DNA of 64,000 bases from Leclercia sp. S52 (GCF_039727615.1 NZ_CP152474.1:4464001-4528000), one strand, 5' to 3'. Shown: positions 1 to 26,365, counted from the first letter of the stretch. Notes: generated by a model not told the origin, from the letters alone. Program-made: numbers and translations.

Positions 1-323
<323 letters not shown>

Positions 324-339
324 TTAACCTGTGATCCGG

Positions 340-1329
340 TTACTCGTCAGCAATGCTTGCCGGTGGCCAGTTTTCCAGGCGCATGCCCAGAGACAGACCA
401 CGTGAAGCCAGCACGTCTTTAATCTCGGTAAGAGATTTTTTACCCAGGTTCGGCGTTTTCAGCAACTCAACCTCGGTACGCTGTACCAGATCACCGATAT
501 AGTGGATAGCTTCTGCCTTGAGGCAGTTAGCAGAGCGGACAGTCAATTCCAGATCGTCAACAGGGCGCAGCAGGATCGGATCGAATTCTGGTTTCTCTTC
601 TTTCACTTCCGGCTGACGTACATCACGTAAGTCAACGAAAGCTTCCAGTTGTTCTGCCAGGATGGTTGCCGCACGACGAATCGCCTCTTCAGGATCGATT
701 GTGCCATTGGTTTCCATTTCGATGACCAGCTTGTCCAGGTCGGTACGCTGTTCTACACGCGCTGCTTCAACATTGTAGGCAATACGCTCTACAGGGCTGT
801 AGCATGCGTCGACCAGCAGACGGCCGATTGGGCGCTCATCTTCTTCCGAATGAATTCGGGCAGAAGCCGGCACATAACCACGACCGCGCTGAACTTTGAT
901 ACGCATGCTAATAGCTGCGTTCTCATCGGTCAGGTGGCAGATCACGTGCTGCGGCTTGACGATTTCGACATCACCGTCGTGGGTGATATCGGCTGCAGTC
1001 ACAGGGCCAATGCCAGATTTATTCAGAGTAAGAATAACTTCATCTTTACCCTGAACTCTCACCGCCAGCCCTTTCAGGTTGAGCAGGATTTCAAGGATAT
1101 CTTCCTGAACGCCTTCTTTGGTGCTGTACTCATGAAGTACACCATCAATCTCAACCTCGGTCACCGCGCAACCCGGCATCGATGAGAGCAGAATACGGCG
1201 CAGTGCGTTACCCAGAGTATGGCCAAAGCCACGCTCTAAAGGCTCAAGGGTCACCTTGGCGTGCGTCGAACTCACTTGCTCGATATCTACCAGGCGCGGT
1301 TTTAGAAACTCTGTCACAGAACCCTGCAT
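340..1329 (-). CDS. rpoA: RNA polymerase alpha subunit
   Basis: The 329-residue alpha subunit, the same length as in E. coli. The N-terminal domain (about 1-235) dimerises and nucleates assembly of beta and beta'. A flexible linker (about 236-249) leads to the C-terminal domain (about 250-329), which binds UP-element DNA and activators such as CRP, also encoded in this window. The linker and C-terminal domain (for example RSANCLKAE and [10 protein letters not shown]) are intact. It sits between rpsD and rplQ in the alpha operon, so its supply is tied to ribosomal protein output. Confidence 0.99.
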
Positions 1330-1354
1330 TGTGTCCTCTCTTTGGTACTAAGCT

Positions 1355-1978
<624 letters not shown>

Positions 1979-2008
1979 CTATCTCCAACAATCCTAGAAA
2001 CGAACGCG

Positions 2009-2401
<393 letters not shown>

Positions 2402-2414
2402 TCAATCACCCCGA

Positions 2415-2854
<440 letters not shown>

Positions 2855-2862
<8 letters not shown>

Positions 2863-2884
2863 GGCTGGCTAATCTAGCCAGCTC
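2855..2884 (-). terminator. spc operon terminator-like hairpin after rpmJ
   Basis: On the reverse strand, GCTGGCTAGATTAGCCAGC forms an 8-bp stem with a 3-base loop (2863-2883 region), followed by CAATCTTTT. It begins about 35 bp after the rpmJ stop, between the spc and alpha operons, and suits a weak or partial terminator. Confidence 0.6.
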
Positions 2885-2917
2885 AACCCAACTTTGCAAG
2901 AAAAATATGCGAAATAA

Positions 2918-4397
<1,480 letters not shown>

Positions 4398-4404
4398 CTG
4401 CTAC

Positions 4405-5538
<1,134 letters not shown>

Positions 5539-5543
5539 CTACC

Positions 5544-6851
<1,308 letters not shown>

Positions 6852-6875
6852 TTACTCCCGTGATTCAATTGGTAA

Positions 6876-7181
<306 letters not shown>

Positions 7182-7195
7182 TCAGTAACCCTACC

Positions 7196-8459
<1,264 letters not shown>

Positions 8460-8527
8460 CTAATGTCAACTACTACCTGAGACTCTAAAATCAGAGCCGT
8501 TAAAAAGCCCCATATCGAGGGCGCGGC

Positions 8528-8556
8528 ATTATAACACCGCTTCTGCAATATGGGTA
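8528..8556 (-). promoter_or_regulatory. spc operon promoter
   Basis: On the reverse strand a perfect -10 TATAAT (8528-8533) stands in GCGGTGTTATAATGCCGC, with TACCCA about 17 bp upstream as a weak -35. Position between the S10 terminator and rplN matches the E. coli spc promoter. Confidence 0.8.
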
Positions 8557-8562
8557 GAAAAA

Positions 8563-8591
8563 ATAAACGGCCCATTGCTGAGCCGTTTATT
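8563..8591 (-). terminator. S10 operon terminator
   Basis: On the reverse strand AAACGGCTCAGCAATGGGCCGTTTATTTTTT forms a stem (AAACGGC with GCCGTTT) followed by a T run, 22 bp after the rpsQ stop. A standard intrinsic terminator separating the S10 and spc operons. Confidence 0.85.
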
Positions 8592-8612
8592 CGTATCGAG
8601 AAGGCTACTCTA

Positions 8613-10541
<1,929 letters not shown>

Positions 10542-10546
10542 CTACC

Positions 10547-10828
<282 letters not shown>

Positions 10829-10841
10829 TTATCCTCTAATA

Positions 10842-13237
<2,396 letters not shown>

Positions 13238-13257
13238 TCAATCGCTCGATGACCTGA

Positions 13258-13741
<484 letters not shown>

Positions 13742-13747
13742 CCGCGC

Positions 13748-13776
13748 ATTATACGTAAATCTGGGCAGGACGCAAG
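13748..13776 (-). promoter_or_regulatory. S10 operon promoter
   Basis: Reverse strand: -35 CTTGCG (13771-13776), 17-bp spacer, perfect -10 TATAAT (13748-13753), then GCGCGGGC. The 13777-13956 stretch between this promoter and hopD shows no gene. Confidence 0.85.
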
Positions 13777-13956
13777 CCCCGTTTAGGAAATAGACGGCAC
13801 CGTACAGTTTTGCGTAGCGGCTCGCAATTGTTTTGCAAAGTTGCCGTAACATACCGATAGTCAGGAAGGCTTTACGCAGGGTTGAATTTCGCTGTTTGTT
13901 TAACCTTACGAATTGAGTGGAGAATGGCCGTACACATTCCATAGAGGCCATGAACG

Positions 13957-14430
13957 ATGCTCACCACCCTCCCCTTCCTGTTTATCTACCTGGGTTTAAC
14001 CTGCTTATTAGTTCGTGCGGATATCCGTTCGCATCTGCTGCCGGACAAATATCTCTGTCCACTGCTCTGGGCAGGTTTGCTTTATCACCTCTGCCTTCAT
14101 CCCGATTTTCTGGCAAGCGCGGTCTTGGGTGCGATCGCGGGTTACGCCGGCTTCGCGATGATTTATTGGGCTTATAAACTGATACGCAAACGTGAAGGGC
14201 TGGGATACGGTGACGTGAAGTATCTGGGCGCGCTGGGCGCATGGCATGGTTGGTGTGTACTTCCTGCGCTGGCACTAGCGGCAGCTCTGCTGGCGACGCT
14301 GTATCTGTTGATACGCTCCCTTTGTAAACCCGGAGAACAGATATTAAAAAACCCGCTGCCTTTTGGACCTTTTATGGCGGCAGCAGGTTTAATGATGGGC
14401 GGGCAAAGTCTGATCAGCTTTCCACTTTGA
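13957..14430 (+). CDS. hopD: type IV prepilin peptidase-like protein HopD (A24 family, short form)
   Basis: Inner-membrane aspartic protease of the GspO/PilD family, which removes leader peptides from type IV prepilins and pseudopilins. The 157-residue product is very hydrophobic with about six membrane segments. Both catalytic aspartates are visible: D22 in [10 protein letters not shown] and D86 in the GxGD-type motif GLGYGDVK. It is about 70 residues shorter than E. coli GspO because the N-terminal region is absent, so it probably cleaves but does not N-methylate. No type II secretion genes are adjacent; the likely partners are the hof genes at the other end of the window. Its 3' end overlaps bfr by 17 bp in convergent orientation. 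Confidence 0.85.
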   Translation: MLTTLPFLFIYLGLTCLLVRADIRSHLLPDKYLCPLLWAGLLYHLCLHPDFLASAVLGAIAGYAGFAMIYWAYKLIRKREGLGYGDVKYLGALGAWHGWCVLPALALAAALLATLYLLIRSLCKPGEQILKNPLPFGPFMAAAGLMMGGQSLISFPL

Positions 14431-14890
14431 TTTGCGACTGAAGGTAATTCTGCAGGCCGATTTTACCGATAAGATCCAGCTCAGTTTCGAGCCAGTCGAT
14501 ATGCCCTTCTTCATCGGCCAGGATCTGAATCATCATATCGCGGCTGACGTAGTCGTGAACGCTGTCCGCATAAGCGATGGCTTCACGAAGATCTTTTGCG
14601 CCATCGAGTTCCAGCGCCAGATCGGATCGCAGCATCTCTTCGACGTCTTCACCGATACCCAGCTTGCCGAGATCCTGCAAGTTGGGGATCCCCTCAAGAA
14701 ACAAAATACGCTCGATATACTTATCGGCGTGTTTCATCTCATCAATGGATTCATGGTATTCGACGTCGTTGAGGCGAGTCAGACCCCAGTTCTTGAACAT
14801 TCTCGCGTGGAGAAAGTATTGATTGATTGCGACAAGCTCATTTCCCAATAATTTATTGAGATAACTTATGATTTTAATATCACCTTTCAT
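14414..14890 (-). CDS. bfr: bacterioferritin
   Basis: Heme-containing 24-mer iron store, 158 residues. The four-helix ferritin fold keeps the diiron ligands: E18 in [10 protein letters not shown], the E51/H54 pair in [12 protein letters not shown], and the C-terminal [11 protein letters not shown] (E127/H130). The heme-binding Met52 equivalent appears in the IDEMKHAD segment. Begins [20 protein letters not shown]. It follows bfd on the same strand, so iron storage and release are co-located. Confidence 0.98.
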   Translation of the reverse strand: MKGDIKIISYLNKLLGNELVAINQYFLHARMFKNWGLTRLNDVEYHESIDEMKHADKYIERILFLEGIPNLQDLGKLGIGEDVEEMLRSDLALELDGAKDLREAIAYADSVHDYVSRDMMIQILADEEGHIDWLETELDLIGKIGLQNYLQSQIKVES

Positions 14891-14960
14891 TATAGTCCCT
14901 CCGCTTCCACTTATTGAAGCGTAGATGGGGCTACAGGGATGTCAAAAAAAAGAATGAGCC

Positions 14961-15155
14961 TCAGGCAATCTCTTTGTATTCCGGGATCTGCATCAATTCG
15001 TCCTGCATGATCTCACGGGCAGCGCGAACGCACTTACCGCATTGATTTCCCACCGGAACAAACTTACGCAGCTGCTGAAAAGATTGTGGTTGAAACTGGC
15101 GAACGGCCTGACGAATTTTTTTGTCACTCACACCATTACATAAACAAACGTACAT
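14961..15155 (-). CDS. bfd: bacterioferritin-associated ferredoxin
   Basis: Small [2Fe-2S] protein of 64 residues that gives electrons to Bfr heme to release stored iron. It begins MYVCLCNGVSDKKIRQAVRQ and keeps the four cluster cysteines, CxC near residues 4-6 and CGKC near 38-41. A GTG at 15161 would add two residues, but the ATG at 15155 matches the family. A Fur-type box lies about 36 bp upstream, consistent with induction under iron shortage. Confidence 0.97.
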   Translation of the reverse strand: MYVCLCNGVSDKKIRQAVRQFQPQSFQQLRKFVPVGNQCGKCVRAAREIMQDELMQIPEYKEIA

Positions 15156-15190
15156 AACCACTCCCGTTCAAAATATGCGCAAAGTGTAAG

Positions 15191-15205
15191 TGAGAATAAT
15201 TATGA
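15191..15205 (-). promoter_or_regulatory. Fur box upstream of bfd
   Basis: TGAGAATAATTATGA matches the 7-1-7 Fur consensus TGATAATnATTATCA at 12 of 14 arm positions. It lies 36 bp before the bfd start, where Fur repression is expected. The rest of the 178-bp gap to tufA holds the tufA terminator and no gene. Confidence 0.75.
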
Positions 15206-15287
15206 TTACAATAGCACAAGCACGAAGATACGGGGCGGGAGCCTACAAAAAATGCGAAAATTTGTGACAGGGAGAACTGCAGGACAA

Positions 15288-15318
15288 CAAAAAAAGGACG
15301 CCGAAGCGTCCTTTTTAA
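15288..15318 (-). terminator. str operon terminator after tufA
   Basis: Reverse strand AAAAAGGACGCTTCGGCGTCCTTTTTTT: a perfect GGACGC stem, the very stable TTCG tetraloop and a T run, 15 bp after the tufA stop. Confidence 0.95.
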
Positions 15319-15333
15319 TTCAGGGATAATTAA

Positions 15334-18714
<3,381 letters not shown>

Positions 18715-18798
18715 TTATCTTTTTAGGCGTTCAGTTAAGTAACCCAAAGCGGGCTGCTTCGCTGAAGCGCCCGCCTGGTGACTAATACTCCGAAGGGA

Positions 18799-19843
<1,045 letters not shown>

Positions 19844-19864
19844 GAAATATACAGCGATCTCGCA

Positions 19865-20152
19865 TCACCAGTTCATTTGACCGGCGTGCTGGACGGCCAG
19901 ATTGACGAAATCAGTATAGCTAACCACGTCAATTTTGGCTGAAATTTGACCAGTAAGACCGCGGGCATCGATGTCATCTTTAAGCGCAGAGACAGAGATG
20001 GGGGCATTACTGAGAATATCAACATAGCGACTGCCTTCTACCGCCGCCAGAACGCCATCCTGGATAAGCAGCAGGGCATCGCCTTCACGCAACATGCTCA
20101 ACAGGCTTTCTATGTCGCATTGCCAGGGCGAGTGGCTCAGGGTATGGAGCAT
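19865..20152 (-). CDS. tusB: sulfurtransferase complex subunit TusB
   Basis: Part of the TusBCD heterohexamer that relays sulfur from TusA to TusE and MnmA for 2-thiouridine at the tRNA wobble position. 95 residues beginning [20 protein letters not shown], the DsrH-like fold. It ends just upstream of the str promoter, so the tus message can run into rpsL. Confidence 0.96.
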   Translation of the reverse strand: MLHTLSHSPWQCDIESLLSMLREGDALLLIQDGVLAAVEGSRYVDILSNAPISVSALKDDIDARGLTGQISAKIDVVSYTDFVNLAVQHAGQMNW

Positions 20153-20159
20153 GACGGCC

Positions 20160-20519
20160 TCAGAAGGTCAGGATTGTGTCGAAGTGGGCAAGATGTTCAC
20201 GCAATACCTCCGGCGCAACCACGGTGGCATCGAGAACAAAGGGCGTGTTTTCACTCAGACCGCGCGCCTGCAGGGAGGCGGCACAGACGTAAAACGTCTC
20301 GATGTCATACAGCGGCAGGACTTTAAAGGTCGCGATATAGTCGCGCGCCAGTATAGCCTGCGGCTGCTGACCGGCAAGCAGTTGAAACACACCGTCGCCG
20401 ATAAAGAACACACCGATCTCTTCCGTCAGCGCAGAGGTCGCCAGTAACGCATCCAGCCCTTCCCTTCCGGCGGCACTGCCATGCGGAGCAGAGGTAAAGA
20501 CAAAAGCCACGCGGTTCAT
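20160..20519 (-). CDS. tusC: sulfurtransferase complex subunit TusC
   Basis: 119-residue DsrF-like subunit of TusBCD, beginning [20 protein letters not shown]. It shares one base with tusD and is 7 bp from tusB, a compact operon. Confidence 0.96.
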   Translation of the reverse strand: MNRVAFVFTSAPHGSAAGREGLDALLATSALTEEIGVFFIGDGVFQLLAGQQPQAILARDYIATFKVLPLYDIETFYVCAASLQARGLSENTPFVLDATVVAPEVLREHLAHFDTILTF

Positions 20520-20905
20520 CAGAATTGCACCATTCGGTCGCAGGTTAATGCGGCTTGCGCCAGCGCCCCGAGGCCGCTGAGTAAAAAGCCGTCATTTAGA
20601 TTGGCGGCTGGCAGGCCCAGACGCTGCGCTTCGTTCGCATCGCTTATGCCGCGACGTAGCGCCGCCGCCACACAGATGTGCAGCTCAACCCCGTGCTGCT
20701 CATTCAGCGATTGCCACGCGCGCACCAGGTCAAACTCATCAGAGGCGGGAGAGGTCAGCTGGTTGGCGTTATACACGCCTTCCCGATAAAAAAAGACGCT
20801 GACCAGCTCGTGTCCGGCAGACAGCAGTGCGCGTGCAAACTGCAACGCACTGCTGGCCTGCTGCGTACCGTAAGCCGGGCCTGTCACCATTAATGCAAAA
20901 CGCAT
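20519..20905 (-). CDS. tusD: sulfurtransferase TusD (persulfide carrier)
   Basis: 128-residue DsrE-like subunit carrying the active persulfide. The catalytic cysteine is C78 in [12 protein letters not shown], the same number as in E. coli. The start overlaps the yheO stop by one base, so yheO-tusDCB is probably one transcript. Confidence 0.97.
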   Translation of the reverse strand: MRFALMVTGPAYGTQQASSALQFARALLSAGHELVSVFFYREGVYNANQLTSPASDEFDLVRAWQSLNEQHGVELHICVAAALRRGISDANEAQRLGLPAANLNDGFLLSGLGALAQAALTCDRMVQF

Positions 20906-21627
20906 TACTTCTCATGCCCCAGGAAATCGCCGCTCTTGAACTGACGGATATAGAGATACACCGTGTGTTTGGAGATATTGAGACGATCGGCCACCTGGTT
21001 AATCGCATCCTTGATATCAAAAATGCCTTTTTCATAGAGGTTAAGCACGATCTGGCGATTCTTGGCATTGTTGGACACATTGCGATCGGCATTGACTTCT
21101 TCGATGGTGAATTCCAGCGTCTGGGTGACGAGATCTTCAACCGAGGAGGCAAAGTTAACGGAGGATCCGACATCCGGCGTTTCTGGCGGAATAAAGGTGT
21201 TCATGATCTGGGAGAACGGCACATCGAGGTTCATGTTGATGCACAGCAAACCAATCACCCGATGATCGCGGTTGCGGATGGCAATCGTCACGGACTTCAT
21301 CAGGACACCGCTCTTGGCGCGGGTGAAATAACATTTTGAGACGCTGCTGTCCGCGCCGGTCATGTCGTGCAGCATACGCAGTGCAAGGTCGGTGATTGGC
21401 GAGCCAATTTTACGGCCAGTATGCTCACCATTGGCAATGCGGATGGCAGAACATTTCAGATCTTGCAGGGAGTGCAATACGATTTCGCAGTGGGACCCAA
21501 TGAGCATCGCTAACCCGTCCACTACCGCTTCGTAGGATTTCAGAATATCGAAATCGGTCTGATCGAAAGGACGTTGATCCAGCAGATCAAGTTCGCTGGT
21601 TTCGTTGGTTAAAAGCGACCTGGTCAT
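20905..21627 (-). CDS. yheO: YheO-type transcriptional regulator
   Basis: 240-residue regulator with an N-terminal YheO/PAS-like sensor domain (about 25-140) and a C-terminal helix-turn-helix (about 190-235, with [20 protein letters not shown]). The target is not established by the sequence; a link to the sulfur relay genes it overlaps is inference. It is preceded by a 164-bp gap to fkpA containing the fkpA terminator. Confidence 0.93.
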   Translation of the reverse strand: MTRSLLTNETSELDLLDQRPFDQTDFDILKSYEAVVDGLAMLIGSHCEIVLHSLQDLKCSAIRIANGEHTGRKIGSPITDLALRMLHDMTGADSSVSKCYFTRAKSGVLMKSVTIAIRNRDHRVIGLLCINMNLDVPFSQIMNTFIPPETPDVGSSVNFASSVEDLVTQTLEFTIEEVNADRNVSNNAKNRQIVLNLYEKGIFDIKDAINQVADRLNISKHTVYLYIRQFKSGDFLGHEK

Positions 21628-21752
21628 GAAAAAAACACTCCTTTTCAGGAGCCTGTCGGTAGGTTTTCAGGGCAGGCTCATTATTTACACGGGCAACTAA
21701 ATTAATACAGCGTAGGTAGCGCTTCCAGTGTTAATTATATCTGCACCATAAT

Positions 21753-21782
21753 AAAAAAACCGCCGCTTCAGGGGCGGCGGTT
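21753..21782 (-). terminator. fkpA terminator
   Basis: Reverse strand: CCGCCGCCCCTGAAGCGGCGG followed by TTTTTTTAT, a GC-rich stem with a T run, about 10 bp past the fkpA stop. Confidence 0.93.
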
Positions 21783-21791
21783 GTTACCGAT

Positions 21792-22607
21792 TTACTTCTT
21801 GGTGGCTTCTGCTGGCGCTTCTGGCTTCGCGTCAGGCTTAGCATCCGCTTTCGGCGCTGGCTTAATGTCCAGCAGCTCTACATCGAATACCAGCGTGGAG
21901 TTAGCCGGGATACCCGGGACGCCAGTTTTGCCGTAGGCCAGATCCGGTGGGATGACCAGCTTGATTTTACCGCCTTTCTTGATGTTCTTCAGGCCTTCAG
22001 TCCAGCCAGGGATAACACCGTCCAGACGGAAGGAGAGCGGCTCACCACGGGTGTAAGAGTTATCGAACTCTTTACCGTCGGTCAGGGTACCTTTGTAGTT
22101 AACCACTACGGTATCGCTGTCTTTCGGTGCGTCGCCGGTACCTTCTTTCTCTACTTTATAGACCAGGCCAGTAGGAGAGGTTTTCGCGCCTTTCTCTTTA
22201 GCGAAAGCTTCACGGTAGGTTTTACCTTTCGTTTCGTTTTCAGCCGCGTCTTTCTCCATCTTCTCCTGCGCTGCGCCTTTCACGCGCGCTTCGAAAGCCT
22301 GCAGAGTCTGCTCGATTTCCTGGTCTGACAGTTTGCTCTTATCAGCAAACGCATCCTGAACACCGGCGATCAGCTGAGTCTGATCCAGCTTGATGCCCAG
22401 TTTTTCTTGCTCTTTCAGAGAGTTTTCCATGTAACGGCCCAGAGATGCGCCCAGCGCGTAGGCTGACTTCTGGTCGTCATTTTTGAACGCCGCAGTGCTG
22501 TCAGCAGTCGCAGCAGGCTTTGCTGCATCGGCAGCGAAAGTCAGCGGCGCATGCAGAGCGACAGCCATCGTGGTCGCCAGCAGCGTTACTTTAAACAGTG
22601 ATTTCAT
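21792..22607 (-). CDS. fkpA: periplasmic FKBP-type peptidyl-prolyl isomerase and chaperone
   Basis: 271-residue periplasmic foldase. A signal peptide (about 1-25, ending LTFA before ADAAKP) leads to a helical N-terminal dimerisation domain (about 40-145) and a C-terminal FKBP domain (about 160-250, with VVNYKGTLTDGKEFDNS and VIPGWTEGLKNIKKGGK). The tail is proline-, alanine- and lysine-rich. It is sigma-E controlled in E. coli; I did not find a convincing sigma-E box by eye. Confidence 0.98.
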   Translation of the reverse strand: MKSLFKVTLLATTMAVALHAPLTFAADAAKPAATADSTAAFKNDDQKSAYALGASLGRYMENSLKEQEKLGIKLDQTQLIAGVQDAFADKSKLSDQEIEQTLQAFEARVKGAAQEKMEKDAAENETKGKTYREAFAKEKGAKTSPTGLVYKVEKEGTGDAPKDSDTVVVNYKGTLTDGKEFDNSYTRGEPLSFRLDGVIPGWTEGLKNIKKGGKIKLVIPPDLAYGKTGVPGIPANSTLVFDVELLDIKPAPKADAKPDAKPEAPAEATKK

Positions 22608-22843
22608 CCATTTCTCCAGGGCCGGGGACTCTCACCCCGTATTAAGCGTAAATGAGAAGCGTACTATAAAACGTTGAGGAACAAATCTACAGGTAGACAC
22701 CCCTGATTAGCACCACATTTCAGACTATTTTTGTTTAAATTAGTTTCGCAGCAATGGGATGTTTACTGCGCGCGCGGATAATCTCGGGTAAAATCCGCCG
22801 CCGCCAGCCCCGAACGGGGTAAACGAGACCAACGAGGTGAATC

Positions 22844-23062
22844 ATGCAGAATACAGATATGGAAGCACGACTGGCTGAGCTTGAAAGCCGCCTGGCTTTT
22901 CAGGAGATCACCATCGATGAGCTGAACCAGACCGTGACGGCCCACGAGCTGGAAATGGCAAAACTGAGGGATTTGCTGCGTCTTTTAACTGAAAAAGTGA
23001 AAGCGTCGCAAGCATCGCACATTGCGTCGCAGTCGGAAGAGACGCCACCGCCCCATTATTGA
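22844..23062 (+). CDS. slyX: SlyX family coiled-coil protein
   Basis: 72 residues beginning [20 protein letters not shown], a short heptad-patterned coiled coil of unknown biochemical role. It is convergent with slyD and shares a two-way terminator with it. SD-like AACGAGGTG lies just before the ATG. Confidence 0.93.
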   Translation: MQNTDMEARLAELESRLAFQEITIDELNQTVTAHELEMAKLRDLLRLLTEKVKASQASHIASQSEETPPPHY

Positions 23063-23067
23063 GACGT

Positions 23068-23098
23068 AAAAAAAGCGGGATATTCCCGCTTTTTTTTG
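23068..23098. terminator. bidirectional terminator between slyX and slyD
   Basis: AAAAAAAGCGGGATATTCCCGCTTTTTTTT: a symmetrical stem with A run before and T run after, so it can end transcription from both sides. Confidence 0.95.
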
Positions 23099-23108
23099 AG
23101 CCTGAAGC

Positions 23109-23699
23109 TTAGTGGCAACCGCAGCCGCCATTACCGCAACCGCCTTTACCGTGGTCGTGACCATGGTCGTGATCGTGGCCGTGACCGCCGCAGCAACCGT
23201 CGTGACCGTGGTCGTGATCGTGGTCATGACCGTGCGCACCGTGAACGTGGCCGTGAGCCAGCTCTTCTTCAGTGGCTTCGCGGATAGCAACCACTTCAAC
23301 GTTGAACTTGAGGTTCTGGCCAGCCAGCATGTGGTTGCCATCAACCACAACGTGGTCATCTTCAACTTCAGTGATTTCTACTGGAACCGGACCCTGGTCA
23401 GTTTCAGCCAGGAAACGCATGCCAACCTGCAGTTCGTCAACGCCCATGAACACGTCTTTAGGAACGCGCTGCACCAGGTTGTCATCGTACTGACCGTAAG
23501 CGTCGTTTGCGCCTACAGCAACGTCAAATTTGTCGCCAACTTCGTGACCGTCCAGCGCGTTTTCCAGACCGGAAATCAGGGAACCGTGACCGTGCAGGTA
23601 GTCCAGCGGCGCACTCACCGGAGACTCATCAACCAACACACCGTCTTCTGTACGTACCTGATAGGCCAGGCTGACCACCAGGTCTTTTGCTACTTTCAT
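23109..23699 (-). CDS. slyD: FKBP-type peptidyl-prolyl isomerase SlyD with metal-binding tail
   Basis: 196-residue cytoplasmic isomerase and metallochaperone. The FKBP domain (about 1-70 and 130-145) is split by the insert-in-flap chaperone domain (about 75-125). From about residue 148 the tail is a His/Asp/Gly/Cys-rich low-complexity stretch (repeated HGHDHDH units, then CCGG and CGNGGCGCH) that binds nickel and supplies hydrogenase maturation. The DNA repeat (about 23110-23250) is coding and creates false frames on the other strand. Confidence 0.98.
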   Translation of the reverse strand: MKVAKDLVVSLAYQVRTEDGVLVDESPVSAPLDYLHGHGSLISGLENALDGHEVGDKFDVAVGANDAYGQYDDNLVQRVPKDVFMGVDELQVGMRFLAETDQGPVPVEITEVEDDHVVVDGNHMLAGQNLKFNVEVVAIREATEEELAHGHVHGAHGHDHDHDHGHDGCCGGHGHDHDHGHDHGKGGCGNGGCGCH

Positions 23700-23793
23700 G
23701 ATATCTCCTGAGCGTGGGAAAATTGCTGGCGCAGATTGTAACGGAAATCTGCACCCGTGTACCCTTTAGCTTAAAAAAACTCAGGGCATATCG

Positions 23794-23994
23794 CTAGTCC
23801 GGATGAAAAATCCCGATCACTTGCTCTTCTTTGCGAACATGCTCGCGAGCCTCTTTGTCCGCTTCACGCATCTGGTGTCCGCACTTAACACACTCAACAA
23901 TATCGATATTGTTCTCGCGCCACATGGCCAGCGAGTCCTGCGCCTGACAGGCCGGGCATTTCGCACCGGCGATAAAGCGTTTACGTACCGCCAT
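23794..23994 (-). CDS. yheV: YheV family putative zinc ribbon protein
   Basis: 66 residues with two CxxC pairs, CPAC near 14-17 and CVKC near 35-38, a zinc-ribbon pattern. Function unknown. It lies 11 bp after kefB on the same strand and is probably cotranscribed with kefG-kefB. Confidence 0.93.
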   Translation of the reverse strand: MAVRKRFIAGAKCPACQAQDSLAMWRENNIDIVECVKCGHQMREADKEAREHVRKEEQVIGIFHPD

Positions 23995-24005
23995 TCTCTA
24001 CCTCG

Positions 24006-25811
24006 TTATTCAAATTCATCCCAGCCGTCCAGCTGCCGACGCTCCTGCTGCATCTCGCGCTGGAAGATCTCTTCCAGCTCGCGGCGCGCTTCCCGCACCC
24101 GGGAAATTTGCACCGTATCGGTATGCACCGGCATTAACTCACGCAGCATCATCATATCCAGACGGCGAAAGTGTAACTGCGCGCGCTGGGCCTGATGCGG
24201 ATGCATACCCAGCGTCACTAACGTCTTACGCCCCAGCTCCAGCGCACTGGAGAAGGTCTCGCGGGTAAATTGCTTCACTCCGGCCTGGAGCAGCTCATGG
24301 GCCTCTACACGCCCGCGCGCTCGCGCCAGGATATGCAGATGCGGAAAATGCTGCTGGCAGATCTGCACCAGCTTCATGGTATCTTCCGGCTCGTTACAGG
24401 TGATGACAATCGACTCCGCCGCTTCTGCACCAGCAGAGCGCAGCAGCTCGACCTGGGTGGCATCACCGTAATAGACCTTGTAACCGTACTTCCGCATCAG
24501 GTTAACCGCGCTGATATCACGCTCCAGCACCGTCACACGCTTTTTGTTCGCCATCAGCAGGCGGCCAATCACCTGACCAAAACGCCCGAAGCCCACCACA
24601 ATCACCTGCGGTTTATCATCGTCCACCCAGGGCGCTTCATGCTCGTCGTCAGCCGCATTAATACGCCGCGACAGGCGTTTATCAATCAGCTTCATCAGCA
24701 GGGGCGTGGTCATCATCGACAGCGTGACGGTCACCAGCAGCAGCGCCATCTGATCATGCTGAAACAATCTCTGGGACGATGCTGTGGAGAAGAGCACAAA
24801 AGCGAACTCTCCCCCCTGGCTCAGCACCCCGGCAAGCTGCGCGCGCTCCGGGTGACGCAGACCGTATATCCGTGCCAGCCCGTACAGCACCAGCATTTTA
24901 ACGGCGATCAGCACCGCCACGCCCAGCACCACGGCCAGGATATGGGTATAAAGCACGCCCAGATTCAACGCCATACCGACCGAGATAAAGAACAGCCCTA
25001 ACAGCAGCCCTTTAAACGGATCGATAGCAATTTCCAGCTCGTGCCGGTACTCACTCTCCGCCAGCAGCACGCCGGCAATAAAGGTCCCCAGCGCCATCGA
25101 CAGCCCCAGCGCATCCATAAACAGCGCCGAGCCCAACACCAGCAGCAGCGTGGCGGCGGTAAACACTTCCCGCACCCCGGACGCCGCAATGAAGCGGAAC
25201 ACCGGGCGCAGCAGATAGCGCCCGCCCACCAGCATGCCGGCAAAGGCCAGCACCTTCATGCCGATTTTCATCCAGTCGAAATGCTCGTCGCCCGAACCCG
25301 CCAGCAGCGGTACCAGGGCCAGCGCCGGGATCACCGCCAGATCCTGAAACAGCAGGACGGAGAAACCCAGCTGCCCCGCTTCGTTGCGGTTCATGCCCTT
25401 ATCGCGCATCAGCTGCAGGGCCATCGCGGTCGAGGACATCGCCAGCCCAATCCCGCCCACCACCGCCGCCTGCCACGAGAAATGGTCCAGCATCAGCAGC
25501 CCACCGAGGATCACCGCGCTACCGATCACCTGTGCGGCGCCCACGCCGAAGATGGACCGCCGTAGCTGCCAGAGCTTCGACGGGTTCAGCTCGAGGCCGA
25601 TAATAAACATCAGAAAGACGACACCCAGCTCCGAGAAGTGCAGGATTTCGTCCACATCGCTGATAAATCCCAGCCCCCAGGGGCCGATAGCGATACCCGC
25701 CAGCAGATAGCCGAGCACCGCGCCAATACCCAGTCGCGCAGCCAGCGGCACCGCCACCACGGCAGCGAGCAGAAACAGCACCCCCGCCAGCAACAGATCG
25801 GAACCTTCCAT
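24006..25811 (-). CDS. kefB: glutathione-regulated potassium efflux antiporter KefB
   Basis: 601-residue K+/H+ antiporter of the CPA2 family, protecting against electrophiles by cytoplasm acidification when glutathione adducts bind. Residues 1-380 hold about 12 membrane segments; the cytoplasmic RCK_N domain starts near 400 with the dinucleotide loop [15 protein letters not shown]. It overlaps its activator gene kefG by one base. Confidence 0.98.
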   Translation of the reverse strand: MEGSDLLLAGVLFLLAAVVAVPLAARLGIGAVLGYLLAGIAIGPWGLGFISDVDEILHFSELGVVFLMFIIGLELNPSKLWQLRRSIFGVGAAQVIGSAVILGGLLMLDHFSWQAAVVGGIGLAMSSTAMALQLMRDKGMNRNEAGQLGFSVLLFQDLAVIPALALVPLLAGSGDEHFDWMKIGMKVLAFAGMLVGGRYLLRPVFRFIAASGVREVFTAATLLLVLGSALFMDALGLSMALGTFIAGVLLAESEYRHELEIAIDPFKGLLLGLFFISVGMALNLGVLYTHILAVVLGVAVLIAVKMLVLYGLARIYGLRHPERAQLAGVLSQGGEFAFVLFSTASSQRLFQHDQMALLLVTVTLSMMTTPLLMKLIDKRLSRRINAADDEHEAPWVDDDKPQVIVVGFGRFGQVIGRLLMANKKRVTVLERDISAVNLMRKYGYKVYYGDATQVELLRSAGAEAAESIVITCNEPEDTMKLVQICQQHFPHLHILARARGRVEAHELLQAGVKQFTRETFSSALELGRKTLVTLGMHPHQAQRAQLHFRRLDMMMLRELMPVHTDTVQISRVREARRELEEIFQREMQQERRQLDGWDEFE

Positions 25812-26365
25812 CAGCGGCCTCCCGTCAGATTGGGGGCCGCCAGCCAGTCGCCGTAGGCCCTGGCATGGCTGGCCAGCTCACTCTGATGCTGCCGACGCGC
25901 CCAGTAGATAACGATCGGGCTCAGCCAGTGCATGCGGCACATGGCCGCCGTCAGCTCGAACGGGCGCAGAATGTCGTTCATGGAGTAGCGGTTAAGCCCA
26001 TCGTGGCGATAGGCACTCTCTGGCTCGCCGGTGGTAATCACGCTCCGCCAGTACTTTCCCGCCAGCTGGTTTCCTCCCACCCCACTGGCAAAACCGCGGC
26101 TCAGCACGCGATCGAGCCACTCTTTCAGCAGCGCCGGGCAGCTGTAGGTGTAAAGCGGATGCTGGAACACGATGACGTCGTGCTGGCGCAGCAGCTCCTG
26201 CTCATGAGGGATGTCGATAAAAAAATCGGGGTAGTGCGCGTAGAGATCGTGCACCGTCACATTACTGAGCCGTAATGCCGGCTGGAGCAAAACCCGGTTG
26301 GCGACCGAGTCCTGCGACTCCGGATGGGCATACAGCAGCAGCACTTTTGCTGTCTGGGACATCAT
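25811..26365 (-). CDS. kefG: KefB ancillary quinone reductase-like subunit
   Basis: 184-residue flavodoxin-like protein that stimulates KefB. The fold shows in [20 protein letters not shown] (about 7-26) and the [17 protein letters not shown] segment (about 82-98). A second in-frame ATG one codon later is also possible. The 121-bp gap to the divergent yheS holds a TATAAT box at 26447-26452 that reads similarly on both strands. Confidence 0.96.
   Translation of the reverse strand: MMSQTAKVLLLYAHPESQDSVANRVLLQPALRLSNVTVHDLYAHYPDFFIDIPHEQELLRQHDVIVFQHPLYTYSCPALLKEWLDRVLSRGFASGVGGNQLAGKYWRSVITTGEPESAYRHDGLNRYSMNDILRPFELTAAMCRMHWLSPIVIYWARRQHQSELASHARAYGDWLAAPNLTGGR

Noticed and set aside
649..1185. 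Plus-strand open frame over rpoA, with similar ones over rpsD, rpsE, fusA and tufA
   Set aside because: All are shadows of highly conserved reverse-strand genes and lack supported starts or family similarity.
22608..22843. Sigma-E promoter for fkpA
   Set aside because: Expected from E. coli, but no clear GGAACTT/TCTGA pair with correct spacing was found by eye.
23110..23250. Short tandem repeats that could suggest a CRISPR or minisatellite
   Set aside because: They encode the His/Asp/Gly-rich metal-binding tail of SlyD in frame; there are no uniform spacers.
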